DNA of 33,386 nucleotides from a virus, in IMG/VR virus record IMGVR_UViG_3300050343_000301, positions 1 to 33,386 of that record; one strand, 5' to 3'. The notes under the pieces are model-generated. The model worked only from the letters and a program-made list of their open reading frames with translations, was not told the DNA's origin and did no database searches. The translations under genes were made by a program, and so were the position numbers. Numbering within the stretch: the first letter of the stretch is position 1; each line of letters begins with the position of its first letter. Shown piece after piece: positions 24,075 to 32,386 of this stretch.

Positions 24075-25828
24075 AAATTCATTTTTAAATTGAACAACAC
24101 AGACCTCTTAGGTAAGTCTGTTGATGATCCGGTTATTCTACTTTCATTATTTAGAATATTATAAACGGATACTCCCAAATTAATAGGATTATTTTTATGT
24201 TTAAATAACGTATGGTCATAACCTACAGAGATTATGTTCACTCCCTTGTTGTGGGCATACTGTCTAACATCATTCAAATCGTTTTCAGATAGTTCATCGT
24301 CTTTAATTTGAAATGACCAATCTACCCACAAATTATCCTTACTTATTTTAACGTAGGTTCTAAATGGAGAAACTTTGTTGATTGGTTCATCTGTCGATGT
24401 TTTACCATAAACATATTCTAACCTAGACTTAAGACTAATACCCTTATTAAGTAGGTTATCTTTATTAAACCCCACATTTGATGACCATACTTTTATTTTA
24501 CCTTGATTTACTGTTTGGATGGTATCTGAATTAATGAATATGGTACTTATTGCATCATTCAATAATCTATAATTAAAGTCCACATAGAAACCCCTATTCT
24601 TATATCCAACCCTATATGAGTCTGAGTTTTCCTGTTTAAGATCAGGATTAGGTAGTTGCTCGGCCTTACCCGTTGTAATAGATTGTTTTACCATAAGGTA
24701 GCTAGGTGCATTTAAAGACCTTACATAACTTCCAAAGAAACCCTTCTTACCTATAATCAAGGAACTTTCGAATCCACTGAATGGTTCAATATCTGTAATC
24801 TTTACTGTCTTGTATCCACCACTTACAAACACATTAAACCCTTTAAGTTTTATATCCCACCTAAGTCCTTGTTTGAATGTTTTGTAAAGGTCATTAGGGA
24901 CATAATCAACACCTTCAGTTTGGTAATCAATATGTTCAATTACATTAGATGTATATAGTTCAAGATTATCACTAACCATATATTCACCATTTATAGTGAA
25001 CGAATTTAATCTACTTTTTATTCTTGTTGTTTTGTTGAGTATATTTTCTGAGAAGTTTTGATATGCAAAGTTTACTTTTAGATCCTTATAATCGTACTTA
25101 TGATTAAGTAAAATATATCTCTGTAATTCCCACGTATAGATTTTAGGATCTTGGAAACCATTTATTCTTTCACCACCATTCCATTTATCGGTTCTCTCTA
25201 AATCGTTGGATTGGGTGAAGAGAAAAGTAGTTTTATTTTTATTAGACCATTGATACTCAGTGATTAATGAATTCTGATTATAAGAACTGTGTGGTATCTC
25301 ACCACCCACAGACCTTACATTATCGTTTATAATGCTATTAACCGCAATACCAAACTTACCTTCTTTGTAAGAAATATAATTAGTTGTTCCATTTACACCA
25401 CCATCATAAGATAGTTTTATTGATGATGAGTCGATACCTAACTCTCTATTAATTGTACCACCTATATTACCTCCATCACTAATCCTTATTCTCTTAGTGA
25501 AATTCATAGGTACCCACCCAAAGTATTGATTAGGTCCCGTTCTGAATAATGCACTATTAAACCTTATATCGTTTATGACTTGATCGACTTGGTTACCTGT
25601 GAATCCACCTAAGAAAGGACTTAGTTGACCCGGACTTGTCTGTTGTAATTGTATTGACCTTTCATATATCTTAGGTTCGATATATACTTGTCTAACTTGG
25701 TAGTTAGTTCCTGCAACCACGACAACCTCATCTAAAGTCTTTACTTTTAGTGTATCTACTTTGGTTTGAGAGTATCCTACATTACAAAATAGTAGTGTGA
25801 TTACTATGTAAAAAATAAACTTTCTCAT
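24071..25828 (-). CDS. TonB-dependent receptor-like outer-membrane protein
   Basis: About 585 residues from the Met at 25828; a longer frame adds 12 residues before the signal peptide. MRKFIFYIVITLLFCNVGYSQ is a clear signal peptide. LKTLDEVVVVAG-like sequence (KTLDEVVVVAGTN) is the Bacteroidota-type start of a TonB plug domain, and QVDQVINDIRFNSALFRTG and RIRISDGGNIGGTINRELG continue the plug. The remainder is alternating aromatic/polar beta-strands typical of a barrel, with INLGVSVYNILNNESR near the end as in many TonB receptors. The plug and barrel are short for the family. No separate TonB box or carboxypeptidase-like domain was seen. Substrate unknown. Confidence 0.82.
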   Translation of the reverse strand: MRKFIFYIVITLLFCNVGYSQTKVDTLKVKTLDEVVVVAGTNYQVRQVYIEPKIYERSIQLQQTSPGQLSPFLGGFTGNQVDQVINDIRFNSALFRTGPNQYFGWVPMNFTKRIRISDGGNIGGTINRELGIDSSSIKLSYDGGVNGTTNYISYKEGKFGIAVNSIINDNVRSVGGEIPHSSYNQNSLITEYQWSNKNKTTFLFTQSNDLERTDKWNGGERINGFQDPKIYTWELQRYILLNHKYDYKDLKVNFAYQNFSENILNKTTRIKSRLNSFTINGEYMVSDNLELYTSNVIEHIDYQTEGVDYVPNDLYKTFKQGLRWDIKLKGFNVFVSGGYKTVKITDIEPFSGFESSLIIGKKGFFGSYVRSLNAPSYLMVKQSITTGKAEQLPNPDLKQENSDSYRVGYKNRGFYVDFNYRLLNDAISTIFINSDTIQTVNQGKIKVWSSNVGFNKDNLLNKGISLKSRLEYVYGKTSTDEPINKVSPFRTYVKISKDNLWVDWSFQIKDDELSENDLNDVRQYAHNKGVNIISVGYDHTLFKHKNNPINLGVSVYNILNNESRITGSSTDLPKRSVLFNLKMNL

Positions 25829-25864
25829 AGATTTTAATTTAGATAAAATATAAATAAAAGTCAA

Positions 25865-26530
25865 CTATTTTTCTATAAGAAATATACCAATTCCGTTCCA
25901 AAAATCTTCCATATCTTCACCCTTTGTAAAGATTTCTTTTTGATGTGATACAAACAATTTTTCCTCGTCTATGATTCTATAAAGTGCGCCACTATCCCAA
26001 TTCCAATCGTCCATTATCAGTATTGTCTTGTCTGAGAATTGAGGGATTAATTTTTTAAGTGTAACATACTGATCGTGAAACTTAGTGTCCCCATCATAAA
26101 AAACAATATCTAATTTAGGTAGTTGGGAATAATCAAAGGTTGTATAATCTGTTTTGTATATATCCAACCTATCGGGATCCCCAAACCGCTTAACATTATC
26201 TATGAAGTTTTCCTGTGGTGTTACATCTAACCCTTGTTTTAAGTACGATGCCAATTTTTGACTAACACCCATCGGCATTAAGTTAGGTGATGCGAAGTTA
26301 TCAATACCTATAGCGTGTAGTTTATCATTATTATAAATGGCGGAACAGAACGTTGCACCTCTAAAAACACCAACCTCTAAATACGTCCCCTCTATTGAAC
26401 ATATGTTGTTGAGTAACGATCTTACTTTGTTACTTGTAATTCCGTGAATATTCAATACATCTTGGTTAAGTTTAGATACTTCTCTTTCACCCCACCTAAT
26501 TGAGTCGTCTATGTGTTTAATTAGATCCAT
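25865..26530 (-). CDS. class I SAM-dependent methyltransferase (TylF/MT24-like)
   Basis: A 221-residue methyltransferase. GTYLEVGVFRGATFCSAIY carries the E-x-G-x3-G SAM-binding motif, HAIGIDNFASPN the acidic loop, and LDIVFYDGDTKFHDQYVTL the metal/substrate-side D-G-D motif of TylF-like and methyltransferase-24 enzymes. Such enzymes often O-methylate sugars or small molecules. The start overlaps the U32-like gene by 14 bases and the receptor gene begins 36 bases after its stop. Substrate unknown. Confidence 0.82.
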   Translation of the reverse strand: MDLIKHIDDSIRWGEREVSKLNQDVLNIHGITSNKVRSLLNNICSIEGTYLEVGVFRGATFCSAIYNNDKLHAIGIDNFASPNLMPMGVSQKLASYLKQGLDVTPQENFIDNVKRFGDPDRLDIYKTDYTTFDYSQLPKLDIVFYDGDTKFHDQYVTLKKLIPQFSDKTILIMDDWNWDSGALYRIIDEEKLFVSHQKEIFTKGEDMEDFWNGIGIFLIEK

Positions 26531-27557
26531 TAAGTTTTCTTTTTTTGTGTTCCGACACTATATCACAGTAGTTACAATCCCAACACTGAAATTTACATTT
26601 CTTAATTTTCTTTCTCCACCCTCTCAACTCTTCGTATGGTACACCATCTAAATATGTTTTAGAGGATGACGACAATACCTCTTTACCTTTGGAATATGAC
26701 TCAATAATTTCCATGGTTTCGTTAAGTCTATCAAAACTATCTCTACCATGCATTTTAAAAACGTCAACATGGTTCAGGTATTCATTGAACTCCTCTTTGA
26801 ATGGAGGAATTGTTGCGGTTTTAAAAAAGAATGCATCAACCTCGTCTTCCCATTTGTGTTCACAAGTTACTTTAGATATTTCATGGTGAAAGTATGGTAA
26901 TTCGTTTGGTTTTCTTAAGTTATTGTATGAGTAGTGTTCATCCATAACGGGACACCTACCTAAACAACCTTCATTAGTTAGTAATGCAATTTCAATATAC
27001 CTACCGTGTTTCTGTTGAAACATCAGTTGTGCCCTTCTAATATTTTTCAATTCTTCCACATCCCTCATTAGTATTCTGTCCACATTAATATAATCAAAAC
27101 CTTGTTCGGCGGAATACCAAAAATCTTGTGCGGTATTAACCTTCCTAAGTATAGTATTTTTAATATGCATCTCAGGAAAATGATCCTTTAGACCCATAGC
27201 AACCCAATGACCATGAGGAATTGTCATAGACCTTAACCCTTTCTCATAAAGAGGTTTTAAATTATCAATAAAGAGTTTATAGTTTTCATGTTTTGGTGAT
27301 ACGTTGAAGTTATTAAAGGTCGCACTTACTTTTATTCCCAACGATTCTTGTATCATCATTGCGTTTTCAAAAACAGAGTTTCTATCATTATCATCTATGA
27401 TTGACCCCATTGCGTCTTGAGTAAATGGGGGTATCCTACACGTGAAATATATATCATAAATCCAATCCTTATGTTCCTTTAAAAAAGGATAGAACACATG
27501 TGTGAACGCTTGTTCACTTAACATTGGATTTAACGGTATTGAAAAAATCTTACTCAT
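26517..27557 (-). CDS. U32-peptidase-like TIM-barrel protein with Cys clusters
   Basis: A 346-residue protein. LLTNEGCLGRCPVMDEHYS (Cys198, Cys202) is the U32/UbiU-UbiV-type motif after a TIM-barrel-like series of strands. Cys232 and the C-terminal cluster CKFQCWDCNYC (Cys321, 325, 328, 331) suggest one or two Fe-S clusters. U32-family proteins include oxygen-independent hydroxylases (UbiU/UbiV) and RNA-modifying RlhA rather than true peptidases. It overlaps the radical SAM gene by eight bases and the methyltransferase by 14. The two Fe-S proteins probably work on the same substrate. Function not assignable. Confidence 0.65.
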   Translation of the reverse strand: MSKIFSIPLNPMLSEQAFTHVFYPFLKEHKDWIYDIYFTCRIPPFTQDAMGSIIDDNDRNSVFENAMMIQESLGIKVSATFNNFNVSPKHENYKLFIDNLKPLYEKGLRSMTIPHGHWVAMGLKDHFPEMHIKNTILRKVNTAQDFWYSAEQGFDYINVDRILMRDVEELKNIRRAQLMFQQKHGRYIEIALLTNEGCLGRCPVMDEHYSYNNLRKPNELPYFHHEISKVTCEHKWEDEVDAFFFKTATIPPFKEEFNEYLNHVDVFKMHGRDSFDRLNETMEIIESYSKGKEVLSSSSKTYLDGVPYEELRGWRKKIKKCKFQCWDCNYCDIVSEHKKRKLNGSN

Positions 27558-28548
27558 TCTCTAAACATCCCCCACATATTCCATTACATTCAGTCTTGTA
27601 AAAAACACAATCTAAACAGTCTTGTGGTATTTTATAATTTTTATGATTATCTCTATAAAGGTCATCGAACTCATCTCTTAGAGTTAATATATTATTTTCT
27701 CCTGAAATTTTCAATACATTATCTATCTTAACTTTATCTTGTAAAGGATAACAATGAATAGATGAACCATCAGGAAAAATATCTAATGGCATAAACCCAC
27801 ATATCTTATCGTACCCTTTTACTTTAAAAGTAGCGAAGTCGAATGAGTTTTGTATAATTGATTCTTTTGTTTTACCCTCCCATAAACATGGTGGTACTTG
27901 ACAATCAGATGTAACCCTTATATTGTTGTACATCCCAAATTTAAGTATCTTGGTAACCTCCTTACCCATCTCCTTATTATTAATTAGATAGGTACCGGTT
28001 AGATCTAAACCTAACCTTATTGCATTTAGTTTACCATCTAACGCATGGTACAACCACTTTATGTAATCATACATTTTTCTTTCTTCCCAATCTGACGATA
28101 GTGTTAGTGCAATGAATAATCTTGGATTTTCTTCAAAACCCCACGTATTGGCATACGCCGTGTAGAGTGATAGATAATTCTTTTTAAATAGATTTAATCT
28201 ATTCTTTTCATCTAACTCCGCACCATTAGGTAGGACCCATTGAATATGTCTTATATTAGTGGTTATGTAATCTAATGTTCTCTTACCAAATAATAAGTTA
28301 CTTACAAGATTAACTTTATAACCTCTAGAGATTATATAATCCATTAGTCCAATAAAGTTTGAATGTTGTGTCGGTTCACCACCTAAAATGGTAACCTCTT
28401 CTCTAGAACCTTTTACGTCAAAGTGGTCAAGTAGTTCACCAACCTTTTCTATTGACATTTCACCAAGAGTGTGTTTTAGTCTTGCATCTTCTTTTGTAAA
28501 ACAGAACGAACAACCTTTAGCACATGTACCATTTATTGCTAAATTCAT
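27550..28548 (-). CDS. radical SAM protein with SPASM-like domain
   Basis: A 332-residue radical SAM enzyme. CAKGCSFC at residues 9-16 is the CxxxCxxC cluster motif, and VTILGGEPTQH is the GGE motif. The C-terminus has an SPASM-like arrangement: CGFMPLDIFPDGSSIHCYPL, then DCLDCVFYKTECNGICGGC with five cysteines for auxiliary Fe-S clusters. SPASM enzymes usually modify peptides or proteins, or act on enzyme-bound groups. It is the first gene of the five-gene operon leading to the TonB receptor and permease. No precursor peptide was recognised nearby. Reaction unknown. Confidence 0.88.
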   Translation of the reverse strand: MNLAINGTCAKGCSFCFTKEDARLKHTLGEMSIEKVGELLDHFDVKGSREEVTILGGEPTQHSNFIGLMDYIISRGYKVNLVSNLLFGKRTLDYITTNIRHIQWVLPNGAELDEKNRLNLFKKNYLSLYTAYANTWGFEENPRLFIALTLSSDWEERKMYDYIKWLYHALDGKLNAIRLGLDLTGTYLINNKEMGKEVTKILKFGMYNNIRVTSDCQVPPCLWEGKTKESIIQNSFDFATFKVKGYDKICGFMPLDIFPDGSSIHCYPLQDKVKIDNVLKISGENNILTLRDEFDDLYRDNHKNYKIPQDCLDCVFYKTECNGICGGCLENE

Positions 28549-28558
28549 TTAGTTATTT

Positions 28559-29301
28559 TTAGAAATCTATCTTCAGTGTCAGTGGGGTTGTCTCAATTTC
28601 CTCATCAATCTTTTGTTGTCTACTCATACCTACACCAAATTTCTCATGTCTTACTCTGTGACAATCCGCTATAGTGTTACAATTTTTAACTTTTGTTTCT
28701 AAAAGTTGTTGTTCAAGAAGTAGTGTTGCTAATTTTGTGTTATATGTCGTAACATTAGATATAATCTTATCCACCAATACCTGTTTGTCGATACCCCTAC
28801 CACTTGAAAGTATGTCTATCACAGGTGTCGAGTAGTTACTGTTCTCTTGATATGCGAACGCCTCTCTCTTCTGTTCCTCCCACGTATCTTTCTCTAAATC
28901 AGATGCATCAACCATAAGATCTTTATACCTCGTAAAGAATCTATCTGCAATAACCTTTAGAAGAACCGCCTTATTAAAATCAACACCCAATTGTTTGTCC
29001 TCATCTGTAAGTGTGTATTTAACTTTTTCTTCTTCAGTTTCTGAAGACTCAGCTAAAACAGGTACCATCATCCATCATTGATGAATTTGTTCTTATACTT
29101 ACATAACTTTTATATATGTCCGCAAAAATAAAACCTTTTCCAACGTCCTCAGTTATGACAGACGCATTAAACTTATCCAAATCTAATCTCATGTCATCAT
29201 ATATATCTTCAATACGACCGTAGTAATAATTCATGTAGGATCCAACAACTCTGATGTATCCAGGTATTTCACCAGTTTATTTTAAAAATAATATGTCTCA
29301 T
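28559..29301 (-). CDS. virion-type phage protein, frameshifted
   Basis: One gene in three frames. The ATG at 29299-29301 overlaps the upstream stop (TAATG) and reads MRHIIFKI. After a one-base shift near 29270 it continues TGEIPGYIRVVGSYMNYYYG and DMRLDLDKFNASVITEDVGK. After a second shift near 29065 it continues VPVLAESSETEEEKVKYTL to the end, GMSRQQKIDEEIETTPLTL. Joined, it is about 245 residues, mostly helical and charged. The pattern resembles conserved marine phage structural proteins, but no name is assigned. The shifts look like small insertions rather than decay. Confidence 0.5.
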
Positions 29302-30026
29302 TATAAAAGTTTTTCAGTATCAGGTTTATCTGCCTTACCCAACTTAAGTTGATTTCTCAACGATTCTTCGATTGAGAAACTATTTGTGGTCGCGTTAGAC
29401 ATTAGTTGATTAATGTTCTTATCTATAAATACTGTGTAAGAGGAAGCAAGTGATAAAACTTGTTTCTGTTGTTCGGCCCGACATCATTAAAATAGAGTCT
29501 AAATTACCTGTACCCACTCTACCATACGATATCATATCTAACATGGCTTGTTTTGCCATTCTGACTGTCCAATACTCATGTTCAAATTTATCTTCTAAAT
29601 CTTTATTACCAATGACATCTATTAAGTTAGATCCGTCAGGTAGTTTGGCGTCATCGGTATCTAAGAAATCTTTTATTAGATCAACAAACCCTTGTCTCTC
29701 GATATATGCGGTCCTTTAGGTTTCTTTTAAACTTTCTAAGATCAATCCTCATATCGGCAATATTAAGATCAACCAATTGTTTTCTTTTCGGATCAGTAAG
29801 AAATTCTTTACTCTCCTCTTGTATCTGTATTTCTAAATCTTGTTTTTGTACAGTGTACTCTAAATGTTCCACCGCATCTTCACGACCTCTAAGTTCGAGT
29901 AACCACTGTTTTAGTTTTGCCATATGGGGTTATTTGTGCTCCCCCAACAAAAGTTTCTGCCTTATATCTTGGTAGTGCGAACGACACCTGTTCCGCTATT
30001 TCTATGAGTTTAGAGTTTGCACCCAT
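29301..30026 (-). CDS. conserved virion-type phage protein, frameshifted
   Basis: One gene in several frames. It reads MGANSKLIEIAEQVSFALPR, ETFVGGAQITPYGK, then after a shift near 29930 KLKQWLLELRGREDAVEHLE and, after one near 29700, ERQGFVDLIKDFLDTDDAK and HEYWTVRMAKQAMLDMIS. After one near 29475 it ends EQQKQVLSLASSYTVFID and KPDTEKLL at 29301. Removing one base in AAAA, one in ATATAT and one in GGG restores a single frame of about 240 residues. An upstream ATG at 30051 would give MKTLNTKE with one more insertion, so the true start may be there. The pattern is typical of marine T4-like phages. Confidence 0.55.
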
Positions 30027-30112
30027 CTCTTTCGTATTTAAAGTCTTGCATATAATAAAATTTTACTATAATATAAGTATAAAAAAAGTATTAAATAAAG
30101 TGTAAAATGGTA

Positions 30113-31228
30113 TTATTCTCTCCAACCACAATGACCTGAAGATGTACCCCGCATTCACTGCTGGTGGGAGACCCGCCGGATTTAAAACACCTGTGTCTGT
30201 TTGATAATACATCTTCCAACTATCGTTATTTTGAAGACTACTACCATAACAACCTAACATGTATTGCCAATCCTGTCCCATTGCGAAATTCTCTTCACCA
30301 CAATTAGATCTTAACTTAGAAACATTACCAATATTGGTATCTGTAGATGTATCCCATCTTCTCAAATTGTAACCACCTTGGTAAGATCCCTCATTACCGG
30401 CATAACCCTTACCAACTTTAGACGCAATACCTTTTTGTTGTCCGTGCTGACCATGAACTTGATGAACTTGATATAGTCTCCGTAGAGAATTCCATTTTTA
30501 TACTACTTGTACTCCATCCATATCCATGGGTTTCATTACAAAAAGAACTCGCTCCACCACTACTACTTATCGAGGTTACCCCGTAGTTTGTTATTGTCGT
30601 TTCATTACTTAAATTAAATTTATCTACCTCAGTTCTGTTACCCGCAAAAATCCAAGCAAACTCATGTTCTTTCCACATGGTTCCACAATCGGACCTACTA
30701 TATTGTAAGTCGTGGTTAGATTGGTGTGCATAATTAGTATCGGTCATCATGTTAACCGCCGAAGTTGTGTTACTATGTAGGGTTGTTGGTCCTTTGTGTG
30801 CACTATCGGTGTTTACGGACCACATATAAAAATATAGATTTACTACACGCACCTGAAGTATAGTTTGCAGGGTAATCTAATAACTCACCAATGTGAGTTG
30901 TCTGATCGGTTGCGTTGGTTGCCTTGTGTACATTCTTCCAAGGTGAACTTGATTTGTATCCACCAGCCATATACGAATAATTAATTATTTGTCTGTACTT
31001 AAAGTTAGTTCCTTCATTCTGTTGTGCCGATATTCGTTCCCAACCATTTTCTATATTTGAAACACCAGTATAAACCATAAGGTAACTTGTGTGTTCGGAT
31101 GATTCTTCTAAGAATAGAGAACCAGATAATGGGTTCGACGGTCTCTGTGACTTAACACCTTTTGGTGGTCTTGCAGTGACTCTGTCCACTTTAAGTGAAC
31201 CACTAACGGACATATTTTCGTATATCAT
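30113..31228 (-). CDS. propeller-like virion protein, copy 1, frameshifted
   Basis: Starts MIYENMSVSGSLKVDRVTAR and ends TSSGHCGWRE. The reading passes through at least three frames, shifting near 30840, 30450 and 30140. Blade-like repeats are visible: KNVHKATNATDQTTHIGELL, DYPANYTSGACS, EFAWIFAGNRTEVDKFNLSN and QDWQYMLGCYGSSLQNND. The motif of a short strand, gap, T-x-V-x-K-F-N-x-x-N-E-T recalls Kelch-type beta-propellers. Joined it is about 370 residues. It is probably a tail fibre or other surface virion protein. Copies 2 and 3 follow upstream with 12-base gaps. Confidence 0.55.
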
Positions 31229-31240
31229 ATTCTTTTTATT

Positions 31241-32374
31241 TTATTCTCTCCAACCACAATGTCCAGAGGAAGTCCCCGGGTTTACCGCGGGATTTAAACC
31301 TGTAACACTTGTAGTTCCTGTGTCTGTTGCGTACGTGAATTTCCACGAATTATTATTTTGTAAACCATTATAATTACCTAACATATACTTGCCAATCCTG
31401 ACCCATAGTAAAGTTTTCTTCACCACAATTTCCGTCAGGTTTCACGACGTTACCAATATTTGTGTCTGTTTGATTACTCCATCTTCTCAAGTTGTAACCT
31501 CCACTATATGAACCTTCATTACCGGCATAACCTTTACCAACTTTAGAACTAATCCCTTTCTGTTGTGAGTGATTACCCCCAACGATCCGAGGTTGCAAAT
31601 GTTTCAGTTGCGAAGTTTAGTTTAAACACCAGCACTTGAAGTCCAACCATAACCATGAAGTTCATCTGAAAATGCGGAACCACCGTCACTACCGTTTATT
31701 GTTGTTAATGTATATGCGGTATGTAAAGATTCCGTGGTTAAATTAAATAACTCAACAGTGGCACTGAACCACCACTAAAAAGATATGCCATTTCTGTTTC
31801 CTTATGCATCGTACCTAAATCACTTCTTGCTATAGTTAGTATCCATCGCCGCAGTATGTGCATAGTTGGTGTCGGTTACCATATTTATCGCAGATGTATA
31901 TGTACCATGTACATTACTCGCACTCTTCCATGCACCATCATTATTAACAGACCATACGTAGAAAATAGTTCTACTACACGCTCCTGAAGTATATGATGCA
32001 GGATAATCCAACAACTCACCCAAGTGTGTTGTCTGATCTGTAGAGTTTACCGTCTTGTGTACGTTCTTCCAAGGTGAACTGAGGATTTATACCCTCCCGC
32101 CAGATATGAGTAGTTTATTATCTGATTGTACCTGAAACTCGTTTTACCAAAATTACTTTGATTCGCAATTCTCTCCCATCCACCATCGTTTCCGTTACCC
32201 GTGTAAACCATCAGAGAAACTATTGTCAAAAACTACCCGAGGTCGTCATTTCTAAGAACATAGGGACCCTTTTTCTGGTGAGGAAGGTCTATCCGCCTTT
32301 GCAAACCTGAGGGTGGTCTTGTTAGGTCCTTGTCCTCTTAACGACCCACTAATTTCTAAATTTTCAAATATCAT
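31241..32374 (-). CDS. propeller-like virion protein, copy 2, frameshifted
   Basis: Starts MIFENLEISGSLRGQGPNKT and ends TSSGHCGWRE, clearly homologous to copies 1 and 3 over most of its length. At least four frame changes are needed (near 32240, 32080, 31830 and 31400). A two-base difference against copies 1 and 3 is visible directly near 32085, in the conserved stretch that encodes the start of the GGYKSS motif. Conserved segments include MGELLDYPASYTSGACS and VSNVHGTYTSAINMVTDTNY-like sequence. A TATTTAT box lies four bases before the ATG. Likely a virion surface protein. Confidence 0.55.
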
Positions 32375-32378
32375 ATCT

Positions 32379-32385
32379 ATAAATA
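32379..32385 (-). promoter_or_regulatory. TATTTAT element before propeller copy 2
   Basis: Minus-strand ACTATTTATAGATATG: the heptamer is four bases before the ATG at 32374, within the 12-base gap after copy 3. Same spacing as before the 4096 and 7938 genes. Confidence 0.3.
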
Positions 32386-32386
32386 G

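Noticed and set aside
22590-28548. Host chromosome contamination as the origin of the receptor operon
   Set aside because: Spacing, base composition and strand blocks look continuous with phage-type genes at both ends. It cannot be excluded without reads, and is listed as the main test for that finding.
29049-29234. A separate 61-residue gene beginning MNYYYGRIEDIYDD
   Set aside because: The frame is open and coherent further upstream (TGEIPGYIRVVGSY) and its end runs into the next frame, so it is a middle piece of one frameshifted gene.
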